64,000 nt of DNA from Methanobrevibacter smithii ATCC 35061 (GTDB lineage Archaea > Methanobacteriota > Methanobacteria > Methanobacteriales > Methanobacteriaceae). Where the stretch lies: assembly GCF_000016525.1 (NCBI RefSeq), contig NC_009515.1:1080501-1144500 (forward strand), read 5' to 3'. The translations under genes were made by a program, and so were the position numbers. Position 1 is the stretch's first letter; each line of letters opens with the position of its first letter. Positions 37,689 through 47,818 of this stretch are shown here, piece by piece. The notes under the pieces were generated by a model. It did not search any database. It was given only the letters and a program-made list of their open reading frames with translations, and was not told where the DNA came from.

Positions 37689-38459
37689 ATGGTTAGATTT
37701 ATAAAAACTTTCATATATCATCATTCTATTGATTTGTTAACTGATAAAGAAAGGAAAATAAATGTTATATTTCAAATTATTATTGTAACATTTTTTTACA
37801 TTTTCCTTTCAACTATTATGACTTTTAAACAGAATTATGAATTTTTTATTCCCATATTTGTAATTGGAATCAGTTTTTGTATACCTGAATTTATATTTAA
37901 AATATTTCTAAAAAAAATAGACAAATATTACAATGTATACGATAAAATCAGACCCGACAAATTTTCATTTGATGGATATGCATTAGAAAACCTAATAAGA
38001 GGAATTAGTGTTTCTTCATCATTTTTAATCTTTTTTATAGCAATAAAAGCAACATTACCTGGATTTTGTGTAGCTTTTTCCATGATTTACACAGTAACAT
38101 TCATATTCCTCCGAAGAAAAAAATACTGGGAGATGTTTGAACCCAGATTTGAAGAAGATCCAGACCCAGTGAAATTACGAAAATTTATCAATATATTGTC
38201 AGGTGAAGGAGGAGTAATCTGTGGATGTGCTTCAGTTGGAGCATGTTTTTATCTAATTGCTAATAGTTTTAATGGAACTGATCCCATACCAGTAACTACT
38301 TTGATAATTGTAACAATAATTGCATTTATTTTATTTTCAATGTCATTATGTATTGATTTATGGAATAAAATACTTCCCTGGGACTTAACAGAATTTGAAA
38401 TTACTGTACTGTTGCAAATGGTATTTGTATTGGAGTTACATTACTATTGGAATGGTTAG
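37689..38459 (+). CDS. Multi-pass membrane protein, C-terminus probably frameshifted
   Basis: 256 residues from ATG 37689, with GGAGAG eight bases before it; a TTG at 37674 is less likely. There are about six hydrophobic segments (VIFQIIIVTFFYIFLSTIM, FFIPIFVIGISFCIPEFIF, SFLIFFIAIKATL and others). No family is recognised. The last residues in frame, TVLLQMVFVLELHYYWNG, look unnatural. Just here the pentamer ACTGT is duplicated (38403-38412). Removing one copy gives EFEITVANGICIGVTLLLEWLVTGVWLV and a stop at 38482, which reads as a proper last transmembrane helix. The gene is therefore either a recent frameshift mutant or phase-variable. Confidence 0.72.
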   Translation: MVRFIKTFIYHHSIDLLTDKERKINVIFQIIIVTFFYIFLSTIMTFKQNYEFFIPIFVIGISFCIPEFIFKIFLKKIDKYYNVYDKIRPDKFSFDGYALENLIRGISVSSSFLIFFIAIKATLPGFCVAFSMIYTVTFIFLRRKKYWEMFEPRFEEDPDPVKLRKFINILSGEGGVICGCASVGACFYLIANSFNGTDPIPVTTLIIVTIIAFILFSMSLCIDLWNKILPWDLTEFEITVLLQMVFVLELHYYWNG

Positions 38460-38482
38460 TGACTGGTGTTTGGTTAGTTTAA

Positions 38483-38978
38483 TGAATAATTGTTTTTATT
38501 GTATTAGTCATTATTAAGAAATAATTTATTAATAAGTTGAGTTTTCTTAATTAACTGTTATTTAGATTGATAAATGAATTATGAAATTATAGGATTTAAA
38601 TTTAAAAAATATTGTTTAAGAAGTATTTTAGGGAGTTCTTTGATTATGAAATGAATCCAAATATAATATTTGGTTTTATAACTATCTTTTTTTCTTTATT
38701 TTTTGCTCTTTAAAAAATTGGTGTGATTTTATAAATAATGGAGTCTGTAAAATTTTATAGGCTTATTTGAGTTTAATGTGTTTTCAGTCAAAATATAAAA
38801 TATTATTGTATACAACTATGAATTTAAACAGCACATATAATTGTAAAATTGATTCATATGTTTCCTACCTACAAAAAATTAATGATAATGAAAAAGATGT
38901 GATGGTGGTGTGTAACACCTGCTGTTGATACAATAAAATGTATACGATATTATTTTTGTAATTTCAGGTTTATCCTTT
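38483..38978. other. AT-rich intergenic region
   Basis: About 500 bp downstream of the membrane-protein gene, convergent with trpA. It contains a hairpin followed by T-rich sequence at 38657-38700 and a small GGTGT-GTA-ACACC hairpin at about 38909. No gene is convincing. Confidence 0.5.
38657..38700 (+). terminator. Hairpin followed by T-rich tract
   Basis: CCAAATA (38657-38663) and TATTTGG (38667-38673) form a 7-bp stem with a 3-base loop. T-rich sequence (TTTTTTTCTTTATTTTTT) follows from 38687. It is terminator-like for transcription from the left. Confidence 0.45.
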
Positions 38979-39752
38979 TTATTCATTGCAGGCTGTTTTC
39001 ATAGCTGACACATATTCTTTTAATGGTTCTGCTGCATTTTCACCATGCTCCTCAATGATTTTTACAATAGCACTTCCCACAATAACTCCATCAGCTATTT
39101 TCCCAATGTTAGAAGCCTGTTCAGGTGTGTTAATACCAAATCCAACAGCTAATGGCAAGTCACTGACTGCACGAATATCATCTAAAATAGATTTCAGGTC
39201 CGTTTTTATTTCACTGCGCATTCCAGTAACTCCCAAAGAAGAAACAACATAAATAAAACCTGTTGCATCACTGGCTATTTTTTGAATCCTTTCCTTTGAA
39301 GTTGGAGCAATCAGAGAAATGACATCAACATCATTAGATAATGCAATGTCTTTGATTTCACCTTTTTCTTCATAAGGCAGGTCAGGTGATATAATTCCAT
39401 CGATTCCAAGTTCACCGCATTTTTTAAAGAATTTTTCATAACCATAAAAGAAAACAGGGTTAATGTAAGTTAAAAATACTAATGGAACATCTGTTTTTTG
39501 GCGAACTTTCCTGACTATTTCAAATACATCGTCAGTTGTTGTATTATGGCCTAATGCCCTTATATTTGCATCCTGAATTACAACTCCTTCAGCCATAGGA
39601 TCTGAAAACGGAATTCCAATTTCTATTAAATCGCAACCTGCTTCTTCCATTGCCAAAATATATTCTACTGTTTTTTCAATTGTCGGATCTCCTGCAGTTA
39701 AAAATCCGATAAATGCCTTACCGTCCTTAAATGCATTTGCTATTTTACTCAT
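38979..39752 (-). CDS. trpA: Tryptophan synthase alpha subunit
   Basis: 257 residues. TIM barrel with [13 protein letters not shown] (catalytic Glu) and the catalytic Asp in [14 protein letters not shown], plus [13 protein letters not shown] and [10 protein letters not shown]. It cleaves indole-glycerol phosphate to indole, which passes to TrpB. It is the last gene of the operon; its ATG overlaps the trpB stop by eight bp. Confidence 0.96.
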   Translation of the reverse strand: MSKIANAFKDGKAFIGFLTAGDPTIEKTVEYILAMEEAGCDLIEIGIPFSDPMAEGVVIQDANIRALGHNTTTDDVFEIVRKVRQKTDVPLVFLTYINPVFFYGYEKFFKKCGELGIDGIISPDLPYEEKGEIKDIALSNDVDVISLIAPTSKERIQKIASDATGFIYVVSSLGVTGMRSEIKTDLKSILDDIRAVSDLPLAVGFGINTPEQASNIGKIADGVIVGSAIVKIIEEHGENAAEPLKEYVSAMKTACNE

Positions 39753-41526
39753 TTAACTCAACTCCCCTATATTTTGCAATTGATGCTACATCTTTGTCTC
39801 CCCTTCCAGAAAGACAAACCATGATAATTTCGTCTTTATCCATTTTTGGAGCTATTTTCATTGCATGTGCTACTGCATGAGCACTTTCAATAGCCGGAAT
39901 GATTCCTTCCATTTTTGACAAGTATTCAAAAGCATTGACTGCTTCTTCATCTGTAACAGGAACATACTCTGCTCTTTTAATATCTCTTAAATATGCATGT
40001 TCAGGTCCTACTCCAGGATAATCCAGACCTGCTGAGACAGAATAGACTTCAGATATCTGCCCATATTCTCCCTGATTAAATATTGATTTCATTCCGTGAA
40101 ATATTCCGATTTGCCCATTAGTTAAAGCTGCTGCATTATAAGGAGTATCTACTCCTTTTCCTCCTGCTTCACATCCAATTAATTTAACATCCGCATCATC
40201 TATGAAATTGTAAAATGCTCCCATTGCATTACTTCCACCACCAACACATGCTAAAACTGCATCCGGAAGTTTTCCTTCTTTTTCCAAAAATTGTTCACGA
40301 GCTTCAGCACTTATTACTGCTTGGAAGTCTCTAACCATCATTGGAAAAGGATGCGGCCCCATTGTTGAACCTATTACATAATTTGTATCATGAACTCTCC
40401 CAATCCAATCTCTAAATGCATCATTAACTGCATCCTTTAGTGTTTTTGTTCCTGATTTTACCGGATGAACTTTTGCTCCAAGCAATTCCATCCTATAAAC
40501 ATTTAAAGCCTGACGTTTGGTATCTAACTCACCCATGTACACTTCACATTCCATATCCAGAAGTGCTGCTGCTGTTGCTGTAGCTACCCCATGTTGGCCT
40601 GCTCCAGTTTCAGCTATTACTCTTGTTTTTCCCATTTTTTTAGCCAGTAAAACCTGACCAAGCACATTGTTGATTTTATGAGCTCCAGTGTGATTTAAAT
40701 CTTCACGCTTTAAATAAATCTTAGCTCCTCCCAAATCTTCAGTCATTCTTTTTGCATAGTATAATAAAGAAGGTCTGCCAGCATATTCTTTTAAAAGTGT
40801 ATTTAATTCTTCTACAAATTCAGAATCATTCATATAGTGATAATACTGTTCTTCCAAGTAAATCAATTCATTCATTAAAGTTTCAGAGATATATTGTCCT
40901 CCATATTCCCCGTATCTTCCATTATTCATGTTTTTAGCCTCCATGACTTTTTTTATTTTATTTTCATCTTTAAATCCGTCACTTTCAACACCGCTGCTTA
41001 AATCAATTGCATATGGCTTAAATTCTCCAATAGCCTGAGTGATGTTTTTGCTATTTAATCCTCCTGCCAAAAAGAATTCTTTTTTCAAGTCTTTTCTAAT
41101 CAAATGCCAGTCAAAGGTTTTCCCCGATCCTTTTCCACTGTCAAGCAACAAATAATCAGCTAATGAATCATCATATTTAGACAAATCCGTATTTTCAGAT
41201 ACTTCAATAGCTTTAATAATCTTTAACTTATAATCTGTTTTTTCTTTCAAAGTTTTAATATAATCTTCGCTTTCCATTCCATGAAGCTGTGCCACATCAA
41301 TTATACCATCATTGTATAATTTTAGGATTTCATCAGTGCCTGCATCTACAAAAACACCAACACTTTGAATATCTTCGCAGAGTTTTTCCTTCATTTGTTT
41401 TGCAAGATCATAATTTACTTTTCTTTTGCTCTCAGCAAATACAAAACCTGCATAATCTATTTTATACCTGTTTGCAAGTTCAATATCCTCCAGTCTTTTA
41501 AGTCCGCAGATTTTAATTTTAACCAT
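39745..41526 (-). CDS. trpFB: TrpF-TrpB fusion: phosphoribosylanthranilate isomerase and tryptophan synthase beta
   Basis: 593 residues in one frame. Residues 1-199 are TrpF ([12 protein letters not shown] with catalytic Cys; [33 protein letters not shown]). Residues 200-593 are a full TrpB ([22 protein letters not shown] lysine in [28 protein letters not shown]). The join, [10 protein letters not shown], sits on ATGGAGGCTAAAAACATG, so the ancestral ribosome site and ATG of trpB (40927) persist. Two products, the fusion and free TrpB, are possible. In Methanothermobacter trpF and trpB are separate genes. It overlaps trpC and trpA by eight bp each. Confidence 0.95.
   Translation of the reverse strand: MVKIKICGLKRLEDIELANRYKIDYAGFVFAESKRKVNYDLAKQMKEKLCEDIQSVGVFVDAGTDEILKLYNDGIIDVAQLHGMESEDYIKTLKEKTDYKLKIIKAIEVSENTDLSKYDDSLADYLLLDSGKGSGKTFDWHLIRKDLKKEFFLAGGLNSKNITQAIGEFKPYAIDLSSGVESDGFKDENKIKKVMEAKNMNNGRYGEYGGQYISETLMNELIYLEEQYYHYMNDSEFVEELNTLLKEYAGRPSLLYYAKRMTEDLGGAKIYLKREDLNHTGAHKINNVLGQVLLAKKMGKTRVIAETGAGQHGVATATAAALLDMECEVYMGELDTKRQALNVYRMELLGAKVHPVKSGTKTLKDAVNDAFRDWIGRVHDTNYVIGSTMGPHPFPMMVRDFQAVISAEAREQFLEKEGKLPDAVLACVGGGSNAMGAFYNFIDDADVKLIGCEAGGKGVDTPYNAAALTNGQIGIFHGMKSIFNQGEYGQISEVYSVSAGLDYPGVGPEHAYLRDIKRAEYVPVTDEEAVNAFEYLSKMEGIIPAIESAHAVAHAMKIAPKMDKDEIIMVCLSGRGDKDVASIAKYRGVELNE
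40927..40942 (-). promoter_or_regulatory. Internal ribosome binding site and ATG for separate TrpB
   Basis: Minus strand: GGAGG (40942-40938), eight bases, then ATG (40929-40927) starting [11 protein letters not shown]. This is where a free TrpB would begin and lies inside the trpF-trpB fusion frame. Confidence 0.55.
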
Positions 41527-42295
41527 TCTTCAACTCCCGAATCATCACCTTTTTGTCTGGTGATTTCATTAAAGTTTCACCTATTAAAACTGCATCAACA
41601 TTATTTTCTTTTAATCTGGCAATATCTTCTTTTGTTTTAATACCACTTTCAGAAATAAATATAATATCTTCATCTACACATCTACGTAGACGAATACTAT
41701 TTTCAATATCTACACTGAAATCTTTTAAATTTCTATTGTTTACACCGACAATATCTGCACCTGCATCAATTGCCCTTTTAATTTCATTTTCATCATGAGC
41801 TTCAACAATAGCAGACATTCCCAAAACACGAGTTATAGTCAAATACTGTTCCAATTGTTCATCAGACAAAATAGCTGCAATCAGCAATACTGCAGATGCT
41901 CCAAGTAATTTAGCTTCATAAATCATGTACTCATCAACAACAAAATCCTTTCTGAGTACTGGAATTTTAACATTTTTAGCTATTTTCTTTAAATAATCAT
42001 CAGAACCCTGAAAAAAGTAAGGTTCTGTTAAAACTGAAATAGCTGATGCGCCTGCAGCTTCATACTCTTTTGCAATGTTTACATAATCAAAATTTTCAGC
42101 TATTAAACCTTTAGAAGGTGATGCCTTTTTAACCTCTGCAATAATTGCAATATCATCACTGCTTAAAGCTTTTTTAAAAGGATAATTGAATTTGACATCA
42201 ATATTGAGTATTTTATATTTGAGTCTGTCTAATGAATTAACCTTTTTATTTTCAGATACTCTTTCTTTTGTTTTTTCAACTATTTTATCTAACAT
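41519..42295 (-). CDS. trpC: Indole-3-glycerol phosphate synthase
   Basis: About 258 residues from ATG 42295 ([13 protein letters not shown]). The open frame continues 24 codons upstream into the end of trpD, but those residues are not family-like. [45 protein letters not shown] (catalytic Lys), [13 protein letters not shown] and ISESGIKT are the TrpC motifs. It closes the indole ring by decarboxylative cyclisation. The start lies five bp after the trpD stop. Confidence 0.95.
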   Translation of the reverse strand: MLDKIVEKTKERVSENKKVNSLDRLKYKILNIDVKFNYPFKKALSSDDIAIIAEVKKASPSKGLIAENFDYVNIAKEYEAAGASAISVLTEPYFFQGSDDYLKKIAKNVKIPVLRKDFVVDEYMIYEAKLLGASAVLLIAAILSDEQLEQYLTITRVLGMSAIVEAHDENEIKRAIDAGADIVGVNNRNLKDFSVDIENSIRLRRCVDEDIIFISESGIKTKEDIARLKENNVDAVLIGETLMKSPDKKVMIRELKNG

Positions 42296-42299
42296 GAAA

Positions 42300-43307
42300 T
42301 CAACTGTTTGTATATTCGATGAATTTTTCAAGCTGTTTTTTAGCCCTGCCAGAATCAATAATTTCACTGGCTAATCTAACACCATCTTCTATAGAATCTG
42401 CTTTTCCTGCAACATATAAAGCAGCTGCAGAGTTTAAAACTACGGCATTTCTTTTAGGTCCTTTTTGGCCATTTAAAATAGATAATGTAATTTCTGCATT
42501 TTCCCTAGGATTTCCACCTACAAGGTCTTCTTTAGAACATCTCTCCATTCCAAAATCTTCAGGAGCTATTTCATAACATTTTAACCTGCCGTCCCTAAGT
42601 TCACAAACAGATGTTTTGTCACTAACTGAAATTTCATCCAATCCGTCCTGACCGTATACTGATAATGCAGACTTAACTCCTACGTTTTTAAGCACTTCAC
42701 AAAGAGGTTTCACAAGTGATTCATCATAAACCCCCAAAACCTGCATTGTAGCACCTGCAGGATTTGTCAGAGGCCCCAGAATATTGAAAATTGTTCTTAT
42801 AGATAATTCTTTTCTGACTCCAGCTACAAATTTCATGGCCAAATGATAATTTTGAGCAAATAAAAAGCACAGATTAATCTCTTTTAATATTTTCAAGCTT
42901 TTTTCCGGTTCAATATAAATATTTACACCTAAAGCTTCCAAAACATCTGCCGCCCCACATTTGCTTGATGCTGATCTGTTTCCATGTTTGGCTACCGGAA
43001 CTCCTGCTGCAGAAATTACAATTGAAGATGTTGTTGATATGTTGAAAGTGTTGGATCCGTCTCCACCAGTTCCAACTATTTCCAAGACTTCTTCATCATT
43101 TAGTAATTTAACACAATGAGCCCTCATGGCTTTTGTAGAAGCTGTGATTTCTTCAATTGTTTCACCTTTCATTGACAGTGCAGTTAAATAAGCACTCATC
43201 TGAACCTCACTAGATTCTCCGGACATTATTTCATCCATTGCCCCATAAGCTTCCTTCGCATTTAAGTCATTTCCATTTACAACTTTTAAAATAGCTTCCT
43301 TAATCAT
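42300..43307 (-). CDS. trpD: Anthranilate phosphoribosyltransferase
   Basis: 335 residues. [40 protein letters not shown] (PRPP/anthranilate site), [39 protein letters not shown] and [11 protein letters not shown] are diagnostic. It transfers phosphoribose to anthranilate. It abuts the trpG stop with no gap. Confidence 0.96.
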   Translation of the reverse strand: MIKEAILKVVNGNDLNAKEAYGAMDEIMSGESSEVQMSAYLTALSMKGETIEEITASTKAMRAHCVKLLNDEEVLEIVGTGGDGSNTFNISTTSSIVISAAGVPVAKHGNRSASSKCGAADVLEALGVNIYIEPEKSLKILKEINLCFLFAQNYHLAMKFVAGVRKELSIRTIFNILGPLTNPAGATMQVLGVYDESLVKPLCEVLKNVGVKSALSVYGQDGLDEISVSDKTSVCELRDGRLKCYEIAPEDFGMERCSKEDLVGGNPRENAEITLSILNGQKGPKRNAVVLNSAAALYVAGKADSIEDGVRLASEIIDSGRAKKQLEKFIEYTNS

Positions 43308-43889
43308 TTAATTATCCTCCTTAATTTTGTTTATGAAATTTTCAATTATTGTAATTCCGTCAGGTGTTAATATTGATTCCGGATGAAATTGAAGACCGTA
43401 AACATTATATTTTTTATGTTTAATCGCCATTATTTCTCCGTTGTCTGCTGTTTTTGAAATTATTTTTAAATCTTTAGGCAAAGTATTTTCAACCAAACTT
43501 AAAGAATGATATCTTCCAACAGCAATCTCATCATTTAAACCTTTAAAAATAGGGTCTTTATTTAATTTAGCTGTTGATGATTTTCCATGCATTAATTTGC
43601 TGGCATAAGATATTTTACCTCCAAATGCATCACATATTGCCTGATGTCCAAGACAAACTCCCAAAATTGGTATTTTATCATAAAATTTCCTAACAACATC
43701 AACACAGATTCCCGCATCTTCAGGCCTTCCAGGACCTGGAGATAAAATAATAGCTTCAGGATTTAAATCTTTAATTTCATCAGCAGTGATTTTATCATTT
43801 CTATAAACTTCAATATCCCTATTTACCTGTCCGATTAATTGATATAAATTATATGAAAAGCTATCATAGTTATCTATTAATAAAATCAT
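43308..43889 (-). CDS. trpG: Anthranilate synthase, glutamine amidotransferase subunit
   Basis: 193 residues. The class I GATase triad Cys is in LGVCLGHQAI, with His/Glu in GLQFHPESILTP; MHGKS and LSPGPGRPEDAG are typical. It supplies ammonia to TrpE. It overlaps trpE by 4 bp (ATGA). HisH (57744-58340) is a separate GATase. Confidence 0.96.
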   Translation of the reverse strand: MILLIDNYDSFSYNLYQLIGQVNRDIEVYRNDKITADEIKDLNPEAIILSPGPGRPEDAGICVDVVRKFYDKIPILGVCLGHQAICDAFGGKISYASKLMHGKSSTAKLNKDPIFKGLNDEIAVGRYHSLSLVENTLPKDLKIISKTADNGEIMAIKHKKYNVYGLQFHPESILTPDGITIIENFINKIKEDN

Positions 43890-45394
43890 AAAATTCCCCC
43901 GTCAGCTATTTTTAAAGCATCAATAACTGCTGCTGCTTTATTTAAACACTCGTCAAATTCATTATCCGGAACACTGTCAGCTACAATTCCTGCACCTGAC
44001 CTTATGAAAACTTTATTATTACGTGCAAAAGCAATCCTGATTGATATGCAGGTGTCTACATTGCCACTTAAATCAATATATCCAATAGCTCCACCATAAA
44101 TCCCTCTTTTATTATTTTCAAGTTCATTAATAATTTCACATGCTCTTATTTTTGGAGCTCCGGACAGTGTTCCTGCAGGAAGTATGGAATCAATAGCCGC
44201 AAGTGAATCCAGATCTTTTCTTAAAGTTCCAGTTACTGTTGAACCAATATGCATTACATGAGAAAACCTCTCAATTGACAGGTATTTATCAACATTGACA
44301 GATCCTATTTCAGATATTTTTCCAATATCATTACGTCCCAGGTCTACAAGCATATTATGTTCAGCCAATTCTTTTTCATCACTTAAAAGCTCTTTTTCAA
44401 GGGCCAAATCTTCACTTTCCGTTTTTCCTCTAGGTCTTGTTCCCGCTAGTGGAAAAGTGTATAATTTTCTATTGTTTAATTTAACCAGGGTTTCAGGTGA
44501 AGCACCGGCTATTTCAATGTCATTACTTGAAAAATAAAACATATAGGGTGAAGGATTTGTAGTTCTCAAGACCCTGTATGTATCAAACAAGCTTCCTGAA
44601 ATATCTGCTTCAATCCTGTTTGACAGTACAACCTGAAAAATATCCCCCTCTTTAATGTAATCTTTAGCCTTATTAACCATTTGACAATATTTTTCACGTG
44701 AAAATACTGGTTTGAAATCAGATTTTAATGTCAGAGGTTCTATTTTTGCTTTTTTTCCTGTTTTAATTAATCTGGCTATTTTTTCCAAATCATCACAGGC
44801 TTTCTTATAGTTTTCATCCAAATTGTCTGTTTTCATATTTGCAATCAAAACAATTTTTTGTCTGAAATTATCAAATGCAACAACCTTATCAAACAACATC
44901 AAATCAATGTCTTTAAATTGATCCTGATTTTCAGCATCGAGGTTTAGGGAAGGTTCTGCATATTTAATATAATCATAAGCAAAATATCCCACAAATCCTC
45001 CAGTAAATGGAGGCAAATTAGTTAATTTTGGAGATTTGTTTTGTCTGACCAAATCTTTAATAACTTCACCAGGATTGTTTGTTTCAATAATTACCTTATC
45101 ATCATCTGTTAATTTGGAACTGTCTTCAAATTTGCTGTCTCCCTTAATTTGAACACATCCATTTTGACAGGTAAACTCTAAAAGCGGATCAAATCCTAAA
45201 AAGGTGTATCTTCCCCATTTTTGTGAATCTTCAACACTTTCCAGCATATAACAATGTTTACTGATTTCTTTTAAAATCCTTAATACTTCTATTGGAGTAG
45301 CCATATCTGAGTATAACTCATAAGCTACTGGAATTCTTTTATATTCTTTATTTTTTGCAATTTCTTTTACTTCTTCCAAACTTGGGGAAAACAT
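43886..45394 (-). CDS. trpE: Anthranilate synthase, component I
   Basis: 502 residues. It converts chorismate to anthranilate. The feedback-binding ELYSDMATPIEVL region at the N-terminus matches the LL-x-S-type tryptophan site. Chorismate-site motifs include PSPYMFYF, GASPETLVKL, FPLAGTRPRGKTESED, HNMLVDLGRNDIGKI and GTLSGAPKIRACEII. The start is ATG 45394; the GTGATT just upstream (a possible GTG start at 45403) acts as ribosome site. First gene of the operon, with TRP boxes immediately upstream. Confidence 0.95.
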   Translation of the reverse strand: MFSPSLEEVKEIAKNKEYKRIPVAYELYSDMATPIEVLRILKEISKHCYMLESVEDSQKWGRYTFLGFDPLLEFTCQNGCVQIKGDSKFEDSSKLTDDDKVIIETNNPGEVIKDLVRQNKSPKLTNLPPFTGGFVGYFAYDYIKYAEPSLNLDAENQDQFKDIDLMLFDKVVAFDNFRQKIVLIANMKTDNLDENYKKACDDLEKIARLIKTGKKAKIEPLTLKSDFKPVFSREKYCQMVNKAKDYIKEGDIFQVVLSNRIEADISGSLFDTYRVLRTTNPSPYMFYFSSNDIEIAGASPETLVKLNNRKLYTFPLAGTRPRGKTESEDLALEKELLSDEKELAEHNMLVDLGRNDIGKISEIGSVNVDKYLSIERFSHVMHIGSTVTGTLRKDLDSLAAIDSILPAGTLSGAPKIRACEIINELENNKRGIYGGAIGYIDLSGNVDTCISIRIAFARNNKVFIRSGAGIVADSVPDNEFDECLNKAAAVIDALKIADGGIL

Positions 45395-45422
45395 TTTAAT
45401 CACTATAATATAATTAGAATAA

Positions 45423-45458
45423 TGTACTATTTAAATCCTTGTTGTACTTTTTTGTACA
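45423..45458 (-). promoter_or_regulatory. trp promoter with three TGTACA-like TRP boxes
   Basis: TGTACT at 45423-45428, TGTACT at 45443-45448 and TGTACA at 45453-45458 are 20 and 10 bp apart, so they lie on one helix face. TRP boxes of consensus TGTACA bind the TrpY repressor in Methanothermobacter. A TATA-like ATTTAAATA (about 45428-45436) lies between the first two boxes, about 37 bp before the trpE ATG. No trpY gene is in this window. Confidence 0.75.
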
Positions 45459-45480
45459 TTTTAAAATATTTGAAAAAAAA

Positions 45481-45879
45481 TTATAATTTGTCCTGTTCTT
45501 TACTGAAATCAATGACAATTTTTTTAATTTGCCTGCTTTCCAAATAAGGAAGATTTTCAGTAAGTTCCTTTTCCAAATTACGATTTATTTCCATCCTTTT
45601 TTGAATATATTCTTCACCGTCATACTGGCTAGAATACTGTTTATTTAAATTAGAATATTTGGTTATTAAAGGCTGAATAACCCTTTCAATGTCCTCATTT
45701 AACTTATCATTAATGAATTTTTGCTTTTTAACATCCGCCAAATATCCTATTAATGTTATAAGAAATCCTAAAATAACAACAGTCAGTGCAGAAACCAGAT
45801 ATTTGTAAGAATCAATAAACATTACACACAAAGATAATCCCACAACGATTATTGCAATTCCTATCTTTTTAGTATCCAT
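45481..45879 (-). CDS. Small membrane protein, unknown function
   Basis: 132 residues from ATG 45879, with AGGTG eight bases upstream. Two adjacent hydrophobic segments (IGIAIIVVGLSLCVMFI; LVSALTVVILGFLITLIGYLA) are followed by a charged, Lys/Glu-rich cytoplasmic part. No family recognised. It is last in a minus-strand series with a CPBP protease, a DUF4013 protein and an HTH regulator. It ends near the trp promoter, which is on the same strand. Confidence 0.65.
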   Translation of the reverse strand: MDTKKIGIAIIVVGLSLCVMFIDSYKYLVSALTVVILGFLITLIGYLADVKKQKFINDKLNEDIERVIQPLITKYSNLNKQYSSQYDGEEYIQKRMEINRNLEKELTENLPYLESRQIKKIVIDFSKEQDKL

Positions 45880-45925
45880 ATCAAAAACACCTAATTTATA
45901 ATTAATTTTCAGCATATATAAAATA

Positions 45926-46672
45926 TTATTTTTTATCTAAAAATTTCCACTCAATCTTTAAAGAGTTCAATATCAAATATAAAGATATAATAGCTAAAAC
46001 TGTAATTGTAATCATTATTAAATCATTGTTAAAAAGTATTGCATCCTTGTCCAAATAAAATAAAGCTTCTGCAAAGAAATTGTTCATAATATGTGCAGCA
46101 ACAGGAACCAGAATGTTGTCTGTTTTGATATACAAAATACACATACATAATCCGAAGACAAATGCTGAAACAATACTTCCATATCCGTGAAGAACACCGA
46201 AACACAATGAAGATATTAAAATAGCCACATTAACAGGGACAACCAATTTCAATCTGTTTAAAATAATTCCCCTGAAAATTATTTCTTCAGAAATTGGAGA
46301 AATTAAAACAGTTCCAATTAGGCCACCAATAAAAGCCAGATTTTTTAAACTTGGAATTAAGTTAAAACTTAAAAAACTTTCAATATTTATGCTGTTGGCC
46401 AAATACAACATTCCATATGAAAAAAAGACATTTACAATAACAATTAAAAACACATATCGAAATTCAATTTTAGAAAAGATATTCTGATTAGTTTCAGCCG
46501 AATATTTCCTTGATTTAATCAGAATATAAGCAATAATAACTGCATACATCCATTCCATATCTACATTAAATCCATAAAAACTAGCTACCATATATACTGA
46601 ATAAAAACACAAAATTATAATTAACAGTTCAATTAAAGTAGTGCATTTAATTGCCTTATTAAATGATGGCAT
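45926..46672 (-). CDS. CPBP-family intramembrane metalloprotease
   Basis: 248 residues, multi-pass. The CPBP (CAAX/Abi) motifs are intact: SEEIIFRGI (the two Glu and Arg), FGVLHG and HIMNNFFAE. Family members act on membrane proteins or prenylated peptides, and in bacteria are often tied to bacteriocin maturation or immunity. Its substrate is unknown. It is downstream of a DUF4013 membrane protein and an HTH regulator with small gaps, suggesting co-regulation. Confidence 0.85.
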   Translation of the reverse strand: MPSFNKAIKCTTLIELLIIILCFYSVYMVASFYGFNVDMEWMYAVIIAYILIKSRKYSAETNQNIFSKIEFRYVFLIVIVNVFFSYGMLYLANSINIESFLSFNLIPSLKNLAFIGGLIGTVLISPISEEIIFRGIILNRLKLVVPVNVAILISSLCFGVLHGYGSIVSAFVFGLCMCILYIKTDNILVPVAAHIMNNFFAEALFYLDKDAILFNNDLIMITITVLAIISLYLILNSLKIEWKFLDKK

Positions 46673-46709
46673 AATAACGAAATCCTAAAATAAAAAAAGA
46701 GGTGAAAAA

Positions 46710-47438
46710 TCACCTAATATTATAAAGTAAACCTTGACAACGGCTTTGGAATATCTGCAAGTAAGGCATTACAATAAATGTTATTACAAAATTAATAATT
46801 AAAGTTGATACAACACCGGTTGCAGTAGCTACACCCATTATAGGAACTGCAGAAACAGTAGCAAATCCTAAAATCATTAAAACTGCTAAAACTATACTTA
46901 CAACAACACAAATAATTACACTAACAAGTATTATCATTCCAATATATGTTGTAAAACATCTTGACCAACCGATAGACTTAGCAATATTTGTTATCTCTTT
47001 TACATCAAATGCAGCTTTCATTGATCCGTCATTTGTAGCCATATGAGAAATAGCTAAAAATGAATACAATGCAAATACCAATAAAATAACAATCCCTACT
47101 ATAAATCCAACAATAGTTAAAGAAATATTATTGGCTTGGCCACAGCCCCATAGAATACCTAAAAATACAATAATTGGAATAATTAAATAACCCACATACA
47201 CAACAAAACATTTAATTCCTTCAACCAGCATCAAAGTCCAGTCTTCAAACTCAGGAAGTTCATCATTACCATTAATCATTCCTTCAGTAGCTATTTTAAT
47301 AATTCTATAATTATAACCTAAAATGAAGAACATAGGAATGATTAAAAAACCAAATAAGTAAAACACTCCTAAAATCAAGAGATTTTTTACATTTTTAGAT
47401 GCATATTCAAAGGAATCTTTATAAATATCTAATATCAT
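46710..47438 (-). CDS. DUF4013 membrane protein
   Basis: 242 residues with about five transmembrane segments. The opening DIYKDSFEYASKNVKNLLILGVFYLFGFL and the later ELPEFEDWTLMLVEGIKCFVV match the DUF4013 family common in Methanobacteriales. Function unknown. It begins 3 bp after the HTH gene, so it is almost certainly in the same unit and a likely target or sensor partner of that regulator. Confidence 0.8.
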   Translation of the reverse strand: MILDIYKDSFEYASKNVKNLLILGVFYLFGFLIIPMFFILGYNYRIIKIATEGMINGNDELPEFEDWTLMLVEGIKCFVVYVGYLIIPIIVFLGILWGCGQANNISLTIVGFIVGIVILLVFALYSFLAISHMATNDGSMKAAFDVKEITNIAKSIGWSRCFTTYIGMIILVSVIICVVVSIVLAVLMILGFATVSAVPIMGVATATGVVSTLIINFVITFIVMPYLQIFQSRCQGLLYNIR

Positions 47439-47441
47439 CTC

Positions 47442-47645
47442 TCACTCACCATCATCAATGATGAAAACATCCTCAATGTTTTCTTTATCTAAAATCTTAG
47501 TTATTCTAAAGGCTAAAAGTAAAGAAGGATTATACCTAGCATTTTCCAATGCATTGATTGTTTGTCTTGTGACACCAGTCAAATCTGCCAATTTTTGTTG
47601 GCTTAATCCCTTTTCATTACGAAATTCTTTAATTTTAGTTTCCAA
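47442..47645 (-). CDS. Small HTH (XRE/Cro-like) transcriptional regulator
   Basis: 67 residues starting at TTG, with AGGTG six bases upstream. The body is almost only a helix-turn-helix: EKGLSQQKLADLTGVTRQTINALENARYNPSLLLAFRIT, the form of stand-alone XRE repressors that pair with a membrane protein gene. It is 3 bp from the DUF4013 gene, so it probably controls that cluster. Confidence 0.88.
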   Translation of the reverse strand: METKIKEFRNEKGLSQQKLADLTGVTRQTINALENARYNPSLLLAFRITKILDKENIEDVFIIDDGE

Positions 47646-47818
47646 AAAATCACCTAAGTTTTTTTATACTTAGTAAAAAATAATTTACTAATATATATTA
47701 GTATTCTATATTATAAATTTAACCACCAACCGGCATCAGAAAATGGTTAATTAAGAATAATATAAAATACTAAAAAAATCAATATATAATATTATTAAAT
47801 AAACTGAGATGATATAAA

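Noticed and set aside
38905-38930. GGTGT-GTA-ACACC hairpin as an RNA gene or attenuator
   Set aside because: The stem is only five bp, without a poly-T tract or any nearby leader for a gene in that direction.
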